DNA of 64,000 nt. Source: CAVQBJ01 sp963724405 (GTDB taxonomy: Bacteria; Actinomycetota; Thermoleophilia; Solirubrobacterales; Solirubrobacteraceae). The position numbers and the translations under genes were made by a program. The notes beneath the pieces were generated by a model. It had not been told where the DNA came from and ran no database searches. It saw only the letters and a program-made list of their open reading frames with translations. The DNA is taken from contig CAVRUQ010000012.1 of assembly GCA_963724405.1 (NCBI GenBank), positions 62,001 to 126,000 of the forward strand. The letters are read 5' to 3'. Each line of letters begins with the position of its first letter. Position 1 is the stretch's first letter. Shown piece after piece: positions 42,872 through 52,498 of the stretch.

Positions 42872-44341
42872 TCAGCGCCCCGCGACGAGATCGGCGACCC
42901 GCGCGATCGCCGACGGGCGCCCGCGGCGGGACTCGAGGCCGTCGGCGGCGCGGTACAGGCGGTAGATGGCCCTTGCCCCGAGGTAGCGCAGCGGCTCTGG
43001 CTCCCAGGCGCGCGCGCTCGCGCCCACCCAGGGCAGGCGGGTCAGCTCGCTGTCGCGCGCCAGCAGCAGGTCGCGCAGCGTGCGCCCGGCGAGGTTCGCC
43101 GCCGCGACGCCCTCGCCGACGTACCCGCCCGCCCAGGCGAGACCGTTCGCGCGATCGAGACCGACCGCGGGCATCCAGTCGCGGGCCACGCCGAACACGC
43201 CGTGCCACGCAGCGTCGATGCCGACCTCGGCGCAGACCGGGAACATCGACACGAGGCGTTCGCGCAGCTCGCGCACCGTCGCCGCCGGCACGGGACCCTC
43301 GCGGTCGGTCTGCGAGCCGTAGCGGTAGGGCACGCCCCGCCCGCCGATCGCGATGCGCCCGTCGGCGGTGCGCTGCAGGTAGACGTACACGTGCGCATCG
43401 TCGCGGACGGTCTCGCCGCCGCGCCAGCCGAGCTGTGCCCAGGCCGTGTCGCCGAGCGGCTCGGTGACGATCATCGAGCTGTTCATCGGCAGCAGACGGC
43501 GGTGCAGCCCGGGCAGGTGCGCGGTGTAGCCCTCGGTCGCGCGCACGACGTGGCGCGCGCGCACGACGCCCCGCCCGGTGCGCGCCAGCCCCGGGTCGAT
43601 GCGGACGACCGGGGTGCGCTCGAAGATCGTCGCCCCGGCGCGCTCGGCCGCGTCGGCGAGGCCGCGGACCAGGCGCGCGGGCTGCACCCGCGCGCAATGT
43701 GGGCTGTAGAGCGCTCCGAGCGCACCCCGGGCCACGATCCGCTCACGTGTCTGCGCGGCGTCGAGCGGCACCGCATCCTCGTGTCCGATCGCCTCCGCGA
43801 CGTCCTCCGACCGCCGCTCGCGTTGGCGGGCGAGCTGCGCGGCCGAGCGGGCGAGGGCGAGCGTGCCGCCCTTGACGAAGTCGCAGTCGATGCCCTCGCG
43901 GGCGACGACGGCGCCGACCTCGTCGACCGTGGCGTGAATCGCCCGCGTCATTGCCCGCGCGCCGGCGAGCCCGGCGCGGGCGATCCAGCGAGCGCTCGAA
44001 CCGGAGAGCTCCCCGAGCACCCACCCGCCGTTGCGCCCGGAGGCGCCGAAGCCGGCGACCTGCGCCTCGAGCACGACGACGTCGAGCCCGGGCGCCGCGC
44101 GCTTGAGCTCGTACGCCGTCCACAGCCCGGTCAGGCCCGCGCCGACGATGCACACGTCGGCCTCGCGATCGCCCGGCAGCGCCGGCCGCGGCGCGATCGG
44201 GCCCGCCTGGTCGAGCCAGAACGACGGCGCCAACGCGAGCGCGCGGAGGCCATCGGGTGCCGGCCCCCTGGGCGCGGCGGCCGTCGCCCCGGCGCACGGA
44301 CTCACGATCGTCGCCTCCCCGGCATTGGGCGGCTCGGCCAT
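42872..44341 (-). CDS. FAD-dependent amine oxidase (DAO family, PuuB-like)
   Basis: 489 residues. The FAD-binding Rossmann motif is IVGAGLTGLWTAYEL, with VLEAQVAGFGASGRNGGW downstream, a signature of gamma-glutamylputrescine oxidase/sarcosine-oxidase-like DAO proteins. A C-terminal GYVGEGVAAANLAGR closes the flavin site. It oxidises an amine to an aldehyde plus hydrogen peroxide. It is divergent from the APC permease and close to other amine catabolism genes. The exact amine is unknown. Confidence 0.87.
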   Translation of the reverse strand: MAEPPNAGEATIVSPCAGATAAAPRGPAPDGLRALALAPSFWLDQAGPIAPRPALPGDREADVCIVGAGLTGLWTAYELKRAAPGLDVVVLEAQVAGFGASGRNGGWVLGELSGSSARWIARAGLAGARAMTRAIHATVDEVGAVVAREGIDCDFVKGGTLALARSAAQLARQRERRSEDVAEAIGHEDAVPLDAAQTRERIVARGALGALYSPHCARVQPARLVRGLADAAERAGATIFERTPVVRIDPGLARTGRGVVRARHVVRATEGYTAHLPGLHRRLLPMNSSMIVTEPLGDTAWAQLGWRGGETVRDDAHVYVYLQRTADGRIAIGGRGVPYRYGSQTDREGPVPAATVRELRERLVSMFPVCAEVGIDAAWHGVFGVARDWMPAVGLDRANGLAWAGGYVGEGVAAANLAGRTLRDLLLARDSELTRLPWVGASARAWEPEPLRYLGARAIYRLYRAADGLESRRGRPSAIARVADLVAGR

Positions 44342-44453
44342 CCGACCGGATACTCATCAAGGGCGGATCGGTCTACAAGCGGCGATGTGTCAGTGGGTCG
44401 GAGCCCACACTTGACAGAGCGACCGCTGCCCTGCTCGGCTGGGATGCCTATGC

Positions 44454-44473
44454 TGCGGCGCCAAGGCGCCGCA
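44454..44473. promoter_or_regulatory. 20-bp perfect palindrome upstream of permease
   Basis: TGCGGCGCCAAGGCGCCGCA (9-bp arms, AA centre) lies 59 nt before the permease start in the 190-bp divergent region. It could be an operator for the PucR-type regulator or a leader hairpin. No U tract follows. Confidence 0.45.
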
Positions 44474-44532
44474 TGACGCCGCGAGTGGGGGTGTCTCAAG
44501 GTCTTGGGAGCCGGACGAGGAAGGAGCAGGTG

Positions 44533-46110
44533 ATGAGTGCAGCCAGCCCCGCGGATACGCTCGCGACGCGCGACCTGGAGATCGCGAACAAGGGCCTGAA
44601 GCCCAACGCCATCGGGTTCCTTTCCAATCTGGTCGTCGGCACGGCGTCGGTGGCGCCCGCCTACTCGCTCGCGGCCACGCTCGGTTTCATCGCGGCCGTG
44701 AAGGGCATCGGCGTGTACTCGCCCGGAGTCATGATCGCGGCCTTCGTGCCGATGCTGCTGATCGCGTCCGCATACCGGTACCTCAACCGGGCCGACCCCG
44801 ACTGCGGGACGACCTTCGCCTGGGCGACCCGGGCGATGGGGCCGCAGCTCGGTTGGATCAACGGCTGGGCCATCTTCCTTGCCGATGTGATCGTCATGGC
44901 CTCGTTGGCCGACGTCGCGGCGACGTACACCTATCAGCTGTTCGGCTGGGATTACGGCTTGAACAACACGTGGGTGATCGTCGTCGGCGCGGTCCTGTGG
45001 ATCGTGTTGATGACCTGGATCTGCCACCGCGGCATCGAGCTGTCCGCGCGCCTGCAGCAGGTGCTGCTCGGATTCGAGGTGCTGATGCTGCTCGTCTTCT
45101 CCGCGGTTGCGCTGGCCACGGTGTACATCCACCATCCGGCGGCGTCGATGACCGTGCAGGCGAAGTGGCTCAACCCGCTCGGCGGCGGCTTCAGCCCGAT
45201 GGTCGACGGCGTCCTGCTCGCCGTGTTCATCTACTGGGGCTGGGACTCGGGTGTGGCGCTCAACGAGGAGACGCGGGATCGTCGCAACGGTCCGGGCCTG
45301 GCCGCCGTGCTGTCCACCCTCCTGCTGGTGATGATCTACGTGATCGTCTCGGCGGCCGCGCAGGCCTATCACGGGGCGGGATACCTCGCGGACCCCGCCC
45401 ACTCCAGTGACGTCCTCACGCCCCTCGGGCCCTCGGTGCTCGGGACCGTCGGCGACAAGCTCCTGATCATCGCCATCCTCGCCTCCGCGTCGGCCTCGAC
45501 ACAGACGACGATCCTGCCCACCGCCCGCACGACGCTGTCGATGGCTCGCTGGGGAGCGATCCCGGAGGCATTCGGACGCGTGCACCCGCGCTTCCGGACG
45601 CCGACGCTGTCCACGATCGGCATGGGCGCGATCTCGATCGTGTGGACCGTGCTCCTGCTCGCGCTCAACCCCAGCGGCAACGTCCTCGGCGACGCGATCA
45701 CCGCACTCGGCTTCACGATCGCCTTCTACTACGGCTTCACCGGCATCGCATGCGTCGTGTACTTCCGGCGCAGGCTGCTGCGCAGCGTCAAGGACTTCCT
45801 GCTGGTGGGCGTGGCGCCGCTCGTCGGTGCGCTGATGCTGTTCGGCATCTTCGGCAAGGCGTTCCACGACTACAGCCAGTCGGGGGTCAACTACTCCAAG
45901 CCGATCTTCGGTATCCAGACTCCGATCTTCATCGGCATCGGCGGGCTGCTGCTCGGGGTCGTCGTGATGGCGATCGCCTACCCCTTCCAGCGCGACTACT
46001 TCCGCCGCCGGCCCGAGCTGCCCGATGAGCACGGCTACGCGATCGGCACGACGATCGCGCCCGAAGACCTGCCCTACGTCGAGCCGGCGGAGTCGGTCTC
46101 GACGACGTAG
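44533..46110 (+). CDS. APC-family amino acid/polyamine permease
   Basis: 525 residues with about 12 membrane helices. Helix 1 begins with NAIGFLSNLVVGTASVAPAYSLAATLG, the G-[ST]-A type unwound segment of APC transporters. GGAAGGAG sits just upstream of the ATG. Likely importer of a polyamine or amino acid for the amine oxidases and dehydrogenase around it; convergent with the PucR gene. Confidence 0.9.
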   Translation: MSAASPADTLATRDLEIANKGLKPNAIGFLSNLVVGTASVAPAYSLAATLGFIAAVKGIGVYSPGVMIAAFVPMLLIASAYRYLNRADPDCGTTFAWATRAMGPQLGWINGWAIFLADVIVMASLADVAATYTYQLFGWDYGLNNTWVIVVGAVLWIVLMTWICHRGIELSARLQQVLLGFEVLMLLVFSAVALATVYIHHPAASMTVQAKWLNPLGGGFSPMVDGVLLAVFIYWGWDSGVALNEETRDRRNGPGLAAVLSTLLLVMIYVIVSAAAQAYHGAGYLADPAHSSDVLTPLGPSVLGTVGDKLLIIAILASASASTQTTILPTARTTLSMARWGAIPEAFGRVHPRFRTPTLSTIGMGAISIVWTVLLLALNPSGNVLGDAITALGFTIAFYYGFTGIACVVYFRRRLLRSVKDFLLVGVAPLVGALMLFGIFGKAFHDYSQSGVNYSKPIFGIQTPIFIGIGGLLLGVVVMAIAYPFQRDYFRRRPELPDEHGYAIGTTIAPEDLPYVEPAESVSTT

Positions 46111-46123
46111 CGCGAGCCGCTCT

Positions 46124-47767
46124 CTATCCGAGCCGCTCCCCCGGGCCGAGCGCCTGGGTCAGGCGCAGCGCGCGCACCGCGAGATGCAGCCCGAGCGCGG
46201 TGTCGGGATCGTCGAGGTCCACCCCGAGCAGCCGCTCGACCCGTTGTAGGCGCAGGTACAGCGACTGGCGCTCGAGATGGAGCAGGCGCGCGGCCTCGGC
46301 CTTGCGCCCCCCGCTCTCGAGGTAGACCTCGAGCGTGCGCAGCAGCTCGCGCTCGCGCTGGTCGCGCTCCTCGAAGAGCACGCCGAGCTGCTCGCGGGCG
46401 AATGTCAGCAGCTCAGGCGTCGTGCGAATCGCGTACAGGAGCTCGACGACCGATCCGCGCCGCGCGTCGAGCCAGGGCGCCGGCGCGCCGGCCCGGGCGG
46501 CGCCAACCGCCTGCGCGACGCGCTCGAGGCGGCGGCCGAGCTCCGTCCACGAGGTCCCGCTCCGACCGAAGGCGATCGCGACGTCCTCCATGCCGAAGCC
46601 GCGACGGTCGATCGGGCGGCGGAGGTCGGCGGCCACCGCGTCGAGCAGTTCGTCGCCCGGCTCGCCGTCGGCGATCGAGAGCGCGACGAGCAGCCGTCCG
46701 GCGTGCAGGCCGAGGAGCGCCGCGCGGTGCGCGCCGATCGCCGCGCGCAAGGGCGGCATCAGGGTCGCCCACGCGTTCTCCGGGCTGTCGGCGATCTCGA
46801 TCCAGCGCTCCGACCGCCAGGCGAGCGCCGCCGGGAGCAGGCGCCCGTGACGGCGCGGGAACTCGAGCGCGCTCGCCCGGCGCGTGGCGTCGGCCTCCTG
46901 CAACCGCTGCTGCATCAGGTCGACGAGGAACGAGCCGCGCGCCCGGGCGCGCAGCTGCTCCTCGTGCTGCTCGTGGAGGAGCTCGAGCGCGACCGCCGTG
47001 GCCGCGCGCTCCATCGCGATCCGGTCGGCCTCCTCGAGCGGCCGGTCGAGCTCGAGCACCATCAGGTGTCCCCACGGGCGCCCGCGCAGGCGCAGCTCCG
47101 CCGACAGCCAGCCGCGACCGCTCGTCTCGCCGCGATCCTCGGCCAGACGGTGCTCCTCGCGCGCCTCGAGCAGCTCCTCCTCGGTGGTCTCGTGCACGGC
47201 GAAGGCCACGAGCTGGTCGGCGAGGTTCTCGAGCACGACCGGATTGCCGACGGTGCGCGCGATCTCGCGCATCAGGTCGGGCAGGCCGCGACGATCGAGC
47301 ACGAGGCCCGTGAGGCGCTCGCCGGTCTCCTGGCCGGTGCGCAGGAGCGCCAGCCGGCGGTCGACGAGCGCCCCGTGGATCGCCTCGGTGACGTCGACGA
47401 ATCGGACCGGCCGGTGCAGCGCGATGAGCGGCAGCGACTGCGCCTCGGCCTCGGCCACGAGCGCCGACGGCAGCGCCTGGCGGTAGGACATCCCGAGCTC
47501 GATGACGAGGCCGGCGGCGCGCTCCTCGGCGAGCGCGCGCACGAACCGCCGCTGGCCGGCGGCGTCCTGTCCCGGACCGACGCCGGTGGAGAGCACGAGC
47601 TCGCCGCCGCGCAACAGGTCGGCCGGGTCGACGTCGAGCACGTGCACCCAGCGCAGCGGCCGACCCAGGCTCTGCGCGCCGGCGACCACCTCGGGCAGGG
47701 CGCGGCGCAGGATCGGCAGCGCGAGCGCGTCGCCGACGGTCAGTGGCGCCGAGTCGTTACCGGACAC
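46124..47767 (-). CDS. PucR-family transcriptional regulator
   Basis: 547 residues: N-terminal PucR domain (TVGDALALPILRRALPEVVAG), a GGDEF-like middle part and a C-terminal PucR HTH (TLEVYLESGGRKAEAARLLHLERQSLYLRLQRV). Regulators of this family respond to purine or amine catabolites, and in actinobacteria commonly sit in polyamine or amino acid degradation clusters. GTG start; TAGCCT at 47774-47779 on the minus strand lies 6 nt upstream, suggesting a leaderless message. Probably controls the flanking genes. Confidence 0.88.
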   Translation of the reverse strand: MSGNDSAPLTVGDALALPILRRALPEVVAGAQSLGRPLRWVHVLDVDPADLLRGGELVLSTGVGPGQDAAGQRRFVRALAEERAAGLVIELGMSYRQALPSALVAEAEAQSLPLIALHRPVRFVDVTEAIHGALVDRRLALLRTGQETGERLTGLVLDRRGLPDLMREIARTVGNPVVLENLADQLVAFAVHETTEEELLEAREEHRLAEDRGETSGRGWLSAELRLRGRPWGHLMVLELDRPLEEADRIAMERAATAVALELLHEQHEEQLRARARGSFLVDLMQQRLQEADATRRASALEFPRRHGRLLPAALAWRSERWIEIADSPENAWATLMPPLRAAIGAHRAALLGLHAGRLLVALSIADGEPGDELLDAVAADLRRPIDRRGFGMEDVAIAFGRSGTSWTELGRRLERVAQAVGAARAGAPAPWLDARRGSVVELLYAIRTTPELLTFAREQLGVLFEERDQRERELLRTLEVYLESGGRKAEAARLLHLERQSLYLRLQRVERLLGVDLDDPDTALGLHLAVRALRLTQALGPGERLG

Positions 47768-47895
47768 AGGCGGAGGCTAGCCGGGCGCGACCCGGCGCGG
47801 GACACGATCGGGCCGGCGACCGCGGCGTGACGCCCTGACGCCGACCGCCCCGCGATCGCGACGTTCTGCCGATCGTCACCACCATCGGTAAGGCG

Positions 47896-47901
47896 TAGGC
47901 T
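47896..47901 (+). promoter_or_regulatory. Candidate -10 box for aldehyde dehydrogenase gene
   Basis: TAGGCT about 62 nt before the ATG, preceded by an imperfectly spaced CCGAT/ATCGG inverted repeat. The leader carries AAGGAG. No good -35. Confidence 0.35.
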
Positions 47902-47963
47902 CACGCGCAGGACCCGGCACGCCCGCCGCCCGACCCGAGCATCGAACGACCCAAGGAGCCCGC

Positions 47964-49400
47964 ATGAGCGTCGCCACCCAGGAACTACAGAACTTCATCG
48001 ACGGCGAGTTCGTCCCCGCCGCCAGCGGCGCGAGCGAGCCGGTGATCAACCCGGCGACGGGCGAGGAGATCGCGCGCGCGGCGAGCTCGGGACCGGAGGA
48101 CGTCGACCGCGCCGTCGCCGCCGCCACGAGCGCGTTCGAGACCTGGGGGCGCACGCCGCCGGCCGAGCGCGCGCTCGCCCTGCTCCGCCTCGCCGACGCC
48201 GTCGAGGAGCACGGCGATGAGCTCGCCGCGATCGAGTCCGCCAACGCGGGCAAGCCGATCGAGTCGGTCAAGGCCGACGAGATCCCGGCGATCGTCGACC
48301 CGCTGCGCTTCTTCGCCGGCGCCGCGCGCTGCCTCGAGGGCAAGGCCGCGATGGAGTACCTCGAGGGCTACACCTCCTACATCCGGCGCGAGCCGGTCGG
48401 CGTCGTCGGCCAGATCGCGCCCTGGAACTACCCGCTCATGATGGCCGTCTGGAAGATCGGGCCCGCCCTGGCGGCCGGCTGCACGACGATCCTCAAGCCG
48501 GCGCCGACGACGCCCGCCTCCGCCGTGCGGCTCGCCGAGCTCGCGGCCGACATCCTCCCGCCCGGCGTGCTCAACGTCATCGTCGGCGGCAACGAGCCGG
48601 GCGCGGCTCTGGTCGATCACGACGATGTCGCGATGGTCTCGCTCACCGGCTCGGTCGAGACCGGCAAGTGGATCGCCGAGCACGCCGCCCGGACGCTCAA
48701 GAAGGTGCACCTCGAGCTCGGCGGCAAGGCCCCGGTCATCGTCTTCGACGACGTCGACATGGAGACGGCCATCGAGGGCATCGCCGGCTTCGGCTACTAC
48801 AACGCCGGCCAGGACTGCACCGCCGCCACGCGCGTGCTCGCGAGCGACAAGGTCTACGACGACGTCGTCGGCGGGCTCGCCGAGCAGGCCAACGCGCAGG
48901 TGCTCGGCGACACGAGCTCGGCCGAGACGACGCTCGGCCCGTTGAACAGCGCCCGCCAGCGCGAGCGCGTCGAGGGCTTCCTGGAGCGGCGGCCCGGCCA
49001 CGCCGAGGTCGTCACCGGCGGGCGGGCGCCCGATCGCCCCGGCTTCTATCTCGAGCCGACCGTCGTCTCCGGGCTGCAGCAGGCCGACGAGATGATCCAG
49101 CGCGAGATCTTCGGCCCGGTCATCACGGTGCAGCGCTTCAGCGACGAGGCCGAGGCGATCGCGTGGGCCAACGGCACGCCGTACGGCCTCGCGTCGTCGG
49201 TGTGGACACGCGACTTCGGCCGCGCAATGCGCGTATCGGCGGCGCTGCGCTTCGGCTGCGTGTGGATCAACAACCACGGCCTGCTGACGAGCGAGATGCC
49301 CCACGGCGGCTACAAGCAGTCCGGCTACGGCAAGGACCTGTCGATGTACTCGGTCGAGGACTACACGCAGGTCAAGCACGTGATGGCGGCCTGGGAGTAG
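47964..49400 (+). CDS. 4-aminobutyraldehyde (betaine-aldehyde-type) dehydrogenase
   Basis: 478 residues. Catalytic Cys285 in GQDCTAATR and general base Glu251 in LELGGKAP. PWNYPLMMAVWKIGPALAAG and the C-terminal MPHGGYKQSGYGKDLSMYSVEDYTQVKHV tail match gamma-aminobutyraldehyde dehydrogenase (PatD/YdcW-like). NAD-dependent oxidation of 4-aminobutanal to GABA, the step after putrescine deamination. AAGGAG before the ATG. Divergent from PucR and convergent with the second FAD oxidase. Confidence 0.9.
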   Translation: MSVATQELQNFIDGEFVPAASGASEPVINPATGEEIARAASSGPEDVDRAVAAATSAFETWGRTPPAERALALLRLADAVEEHGDELAAIESANAGKPIESVKADEIPAIVDPLRFFAGAARCLEGKAAMEYLEGYTSYIRREPVGVVGQIAPWNYPLMMAVWKIGPALAAGCTTILKPAPTTPASAVRLAELAADILPPGVLNVIVGGNEPGAALVDHDDVAMVSLTGSVETGKWIAEHAARTLKKVHLELGGKAPVIVFDDVDMETAIEGIAGFGYYNAGQDCTAATRVLASDKVYDDVVGGLAEQANAQVLGDTSSAETTLGPLNSARQRERVEGFLERRPGHAEVVTGGRAPDRPGFYLEPTVVSGLQQADEMIQREIFGPVITVQRFSDEAEAIAWANGTPYGLASSVWTRDFGRAMRVSAALRFGCVWINNHGLLTSEMPHGGYKQSGYGKDLSMYSVEDYTQVKHVMAAWE

Positions 49401-49412
49401 GCACGGCGCGGC

Positions 49413-49436
49413 GCGCCCGGCTCCGACCTCGGGCGC
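49413..49436. terminator. Hairpin between convergent genes
   Basis: GCGCCCG/CGGGCGC, 7-bp stem with a 10-nt loop, between the dehydrogenase stop and the oxidase stop. Confidence 0.45.
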
Positions 49437-49440
49437 CCGC

Positions 49441-50835
49441 TCAGGAGTCGAAGCCGAGCCCGAGCCGGTCGAGCGTGCGCAGCCACATCCCGCGTCGCCC
49501 GCCCCGGCGGTCGGCGCGGGCGAGCCCGCGGCGGGTGAGGTTGACCACCGCCGAGCGCAGCGGCTCGGGCGGGAACGGCAGCGGGCGCTTGCGGACCATC
49601 TCCAGGCGGGTCCGCTCGGTCGCCTCGCCGGCGACGAGATCGAGCGCCACGCGGCCGGCGAAGCGGCTCGCGCCCACGCCGAGGCCCGTGAAGCCGACGG
49701 CGTAGACCGCGCGGCCCTCCAGCGCCCGTCCGAACATCACGCTGAAGCGGCTGCAGGTGTCGATCGCGCCGCCCCAGCGGTGACTGAAGCGGACGTCGGC
49801 CAGTTGCGGGAACGTCTCGGCGAAGTGCTGGGCGAGCACGTTGAAGGTCGCGGGGCGCTGCTCCAGCTGCGGCCCGAAGCCGTTGCCGAAGTGGTAGATC
49901 GCGTCGTAGCCGCCCCACAGGATGCGGTTGTCGTGGGTGAGCCGGTAGTAGTGGAACCGGTTCCCGCTGTCGCCGATGCCCTGGCGGTTGCGCCAGCGCA
50001 GCGAGTCCAGCTCGGCGGCGCTCAGCGGCTCGGTGACGAGGACGTAGTCGTAGACCGGCAGCACGTGGCGGCGGATGGCCCGCAGGAGCGGCGGGAACGC
50101 GCTCGTGGCCAGGACGGCGCGGTCGGCCCGCACGAGCCCCGCCTCGGTCTCGGCCTCGAGGTGGTCCCCGGCCGTGACGAGGCTCTCGACGACGGAGCGC
50201 TCGTGGATCGCGCCGCCGAGGCTCGTGACGGCGTCGGCCAGCCCCCGGCACAGCCGCGCCGGGTCGAGCAGGAGATGGTGGTCGCGCTGCCACAGGCCGC
50301 CGAGATACGTCGGCGAGGCGACCTCGTCGCGGACCGCGTCGCGATCGAGGAGCAGCGGGTCCTCGCCGAGCTCGGCGAGGACCCGCGCCTCCTCCGCGAG
50401 GCCGGCGAGCTCGTGCTCGCGCGTCGCGACGCGCAGCTCGCCGCCCGTCTCGACGTGGCAGTCGATCCCGTGCGTCTCGATCGTGGCGCGGATGCCGTCG
50501 ATGTTCTCGCGGCCGAGGCGCTGGAGCGCCGGCATCTCGTTCGGCCAGCGGGCAAGGCCGTTGCCGACCCCATGGGTCAGCGACGGCGAGCAGAATCCGC
50601 CGTTGCGTCCTGACGCTCCGCTCGCGATGCGGTCGGCCTCGAGCAGCACGACGCTCGCGCCCGGCCGCTCCTGCAGGGCCTGCAGCGCGGTCCACAGCCC
50701 GGTCAGGCCGCCGCCGATGACGAGCAGGTCGGCGTCGACGCGCGCGCTCAGCGGCGCGCGCGCGGCGGGGACGTCGCGCGACGCCAGCCAATACGGAACC
50801 GGCTCGGCGTCGGCGAGCGCGGGGAGCAGCTCCAT
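49441..50835 (-). CDS. FAD-dependent amine oxidase (DAO family), second copy
   Basis: 464 residues. FAD motif VIGGGLTGLWTALQAL, then LLEADRIASGASGRNGGF as in the other DAO protein of the cluster, and GLGVGASRFAGRVALDL near the C terminus. The two share order and signatures but are clearly diverged, so they probably take different amines. It lies divergent from the aminotransferase gene across a 262-bp control region. Confidence 0.87.
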   Translation of the reverse strand: MELLPALADAEPVPYWLASRDVPAARAPLSARVDADLLVIGGGLTGLWTALQALQERPGASVVLLEADRIASGASGRNGGFCSPSLTHGVGNGLARWPNEMPALQRLGRENIDGIRATIETHGIDCHVETGGELRVATREHELAGLAEEARVLAELGEDPLLLDRDAVRDEVASPTYLGGLWQRDHHLLLDPARLCRGLADAVTSLGGAIHERSVVESLVTAGDHLEAETEAGLVRADRAVLATSAFPPLLRAIRRHVLPVYDYVLVTEPLSAAELDSLRWRNRQGIGDSGNRFHYYRLTHDNRILWGGYDAIYHFGNGFGPQLEQRPATFNVLAQHFAETFPQLADVRFSHRWGGAIDTCSRFSVMFGRALEGRAVYAVGFTGLGVGASRFAGRVALDLVAGEATERTRLEMVRKRPLPFPPEPLRSAVVNLTRRGLARADRRGGRRGMWLRTLDRLGLGFDS

Positions 50836-50976
50836 GCTCGTTCAGATCAGCGCTGTCGAGGTCAGGACAGGTTGATCATCACATGCTTGATCTCGGTGTA
50901 CTCTGCAGCGCCTCGACCGCCCGCATGGCCCGACCGCCCGGCGACGGACCGTCATGCGGCACCAGCCGGGATTTGA

Positions 50977-50995
50977 CGGTCCACCCATTGGACCG
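50977..50995. promoter_or_regulatory. Inverted repeat in divergent control region
   Basis: CGGTCC-N7-GGACCG, overlapping TTGACG (50973-50978) that could serve as a -35. Candidate regulator site for the oxidase and aminotransferase pair. The remainder of 50836-51097 holds no gene I can support. Confidence 0.4.
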
Positions 50996-51097
50996 ATCGG
51001 CCGCCCGGCGGATGATGCCGCTACCACGATCGAGTCCATCGGACGCATGCGCGCTGACGCCCGCAGGCGCGCGATCTGACCGGGGAGGAGCCAAGCC

Positions 51098-52492
51098 ATG
51101 AGCGAACGGTCACACGACGCGCTGCAGCAGGCCGCACATCAGCATCTGCTCCTGCACTTCTCTCGCAACGGCGCCTTCGGCCCCGGTGGGCGCGAACTGC
51201 CGGTGCTCGAGCGCGGTGAGGGCCCGTACGTGTTCGACACGCGCGGTCGCCGTTACCTCGACGCCCTCTCCAGCCTGTTCTGTGCGCAGCTCGGCTACTC
51301 CTACGGAGGCGAGATGGCCGAGGTGGCCGGCGACCAGCTGCGGCGGCTCGCCTTCAACACGAACTGGGGCACCGCGCATCCGCCGAGCATCGAGCTCGCG
51401 GAGCGCCTCGCGGGCCTCGCCCCGGAGGGGATCGAGCGCGTGTTCTTCACCTCAGGAGGCTCGGAGGCCGTCGAGACGGCGTGGAAGCTCGTCTGCCAGT
51501 ACCACATCGCCCGCGGCGAGGGCCGGCGCACGCGCGCCATCGCCCGCCGCAACGCCTACCACGGCGTCACGCTCGGAGCGCTGTCGTTCACCGGCGTGCC
51601 CGGCTACAAGGAGCCGTTCGGCCGGCCGGCCATCGACGTCGTGCACGTCTCCAACACGAACCGCTTCCGCCGCGAGGTCTCCGACGAGCAGCTCGCGCGC
51701 GAGCTGCTCGACGAGATCGAGCAGACGATCCTCGCCGAGGGCCCGGAGACGTTCGCGCTGCTCATCGCCGAGCCGGTGCAGAACGCCGGCGGGTGCCTCG
51801 TGCCGCCGGAGGGGTACTGGCCCGGCCTGCGCGAGATCTGCGACCGCTACGGGATCCTGCTCATGGCCGACGAGGTGATCACCGGCTGCGGGCGACTCGG
51901 CGAGTGGTTCGGGGTGACGCGCTTCGGCGCGACGCCCGATCTCATCTCGATCGCCAAGGGCCTGACCTCGGCCTACGCCCCGATGGGGGCGCTGCTCGTC
52001 GCCGACCGCGTCGCCGAGCCGTTCTTCCAGGACGGCCGCACGCTGCTGCACGGCATCACGTTCGGCGGTCATCCGCTGGCGGCGGCGATCGCCCTGAAGA
52101 ACATCGAGATCTTCGAGCGCGACCGGGTCCTCGAGAACGTGCGCGAGCTCGAGCCGTACCTGCGCACGCGCATCGGAGAGCTCGCGCGGCTGCCGATCGT
52201 GGGCGACGTGCGCGGGTCGGGCTTCTTCTGGGCGCTCGAGCTCGTGCCCGACGGCGCGCAGGGCCGCTTCGACGCCGAGCAGCGCGAGGAGCTCCTGCGG
52301 CGCTATCTCCCCGGCAAGCTCCTCGATGCCGGGATCATCGCGCGCGGCGACGATCGCGGTGACACCGTGCTCCAGGTCGCGCCGCCCCTCATCGGCGACA
52401 CAGCGATCCTCGACGAGATGGTCGACCGCCTCGCCGACGTGCTCGACGGGGTCGCTCGGCACATGGGCGTGCGCGCGGCCGCGCTCACCTGA
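51098..52492 (+). CDS. Class III omega-aminotransferase (putrescine/diamine-type)
   Basis: 464 residues. PLP lysine Lys287 in ISIAKGLTSAYAPMGA, preceded by the Asp-containing LLMADEVITGCGR motif; FTSGGSEAVETAWKL binds the cofactor phosphate. It deaminates a terminal amino group with pyruvate or 2-oxoglutarate as acceptor. With the neighbouring aldehyde dehydrogenase it could give putrescine to 4-aminobutanal to GABA. Strong GGGGAGGAG ribosome-binding site. Confidence 0.9.
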   Translation: MSERSHDALQQAAHQHLLLHFSRNGAFGPGGRELPVLERGEGPYVFDTRGRRYLDALSSLFCAQLGYSYGGEMAEVAGDQLRRLAFNTNWGTAHPPSIELAERLAGLAPEGIERVFFTSGGSEAVETAWKLVCQYHIARGEGRRTRAIARRNAYHGVTLGALSFTGVPGYKEPFGRPAIDVVHVSNTNRFRREVSDEQLARELLDEIEQTILAEGPETFALLIAEPVQNAGGCLVPPEGYWPGLREICDRYGILLMADEVITGCGRLGEWFGVTRFGATPDLISIAKGLTSAYAPMGALLVADRVAEPFFQDGRTLLHGITFGGHPLAAAIALKNIEIFERDRVLENVRELEPYLRTRIGELARLPIVGDVRGSGFFWALELVPDGAQGRFDAEQREELLRRYLPGKLLDAGIIARGDDRGDTVLQVAPPLIGDTAILDEMVDRLADVLDGVARHMGVRAAALT

Positions 52493-52498
52493 TCGGGC

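Noticed and set aside
44411..44416. TTGACA as a -35 for the permease
   Set aside because: No -10 hexamer at 16-19 nt; the nearest TATGCT is about 32 nt away.
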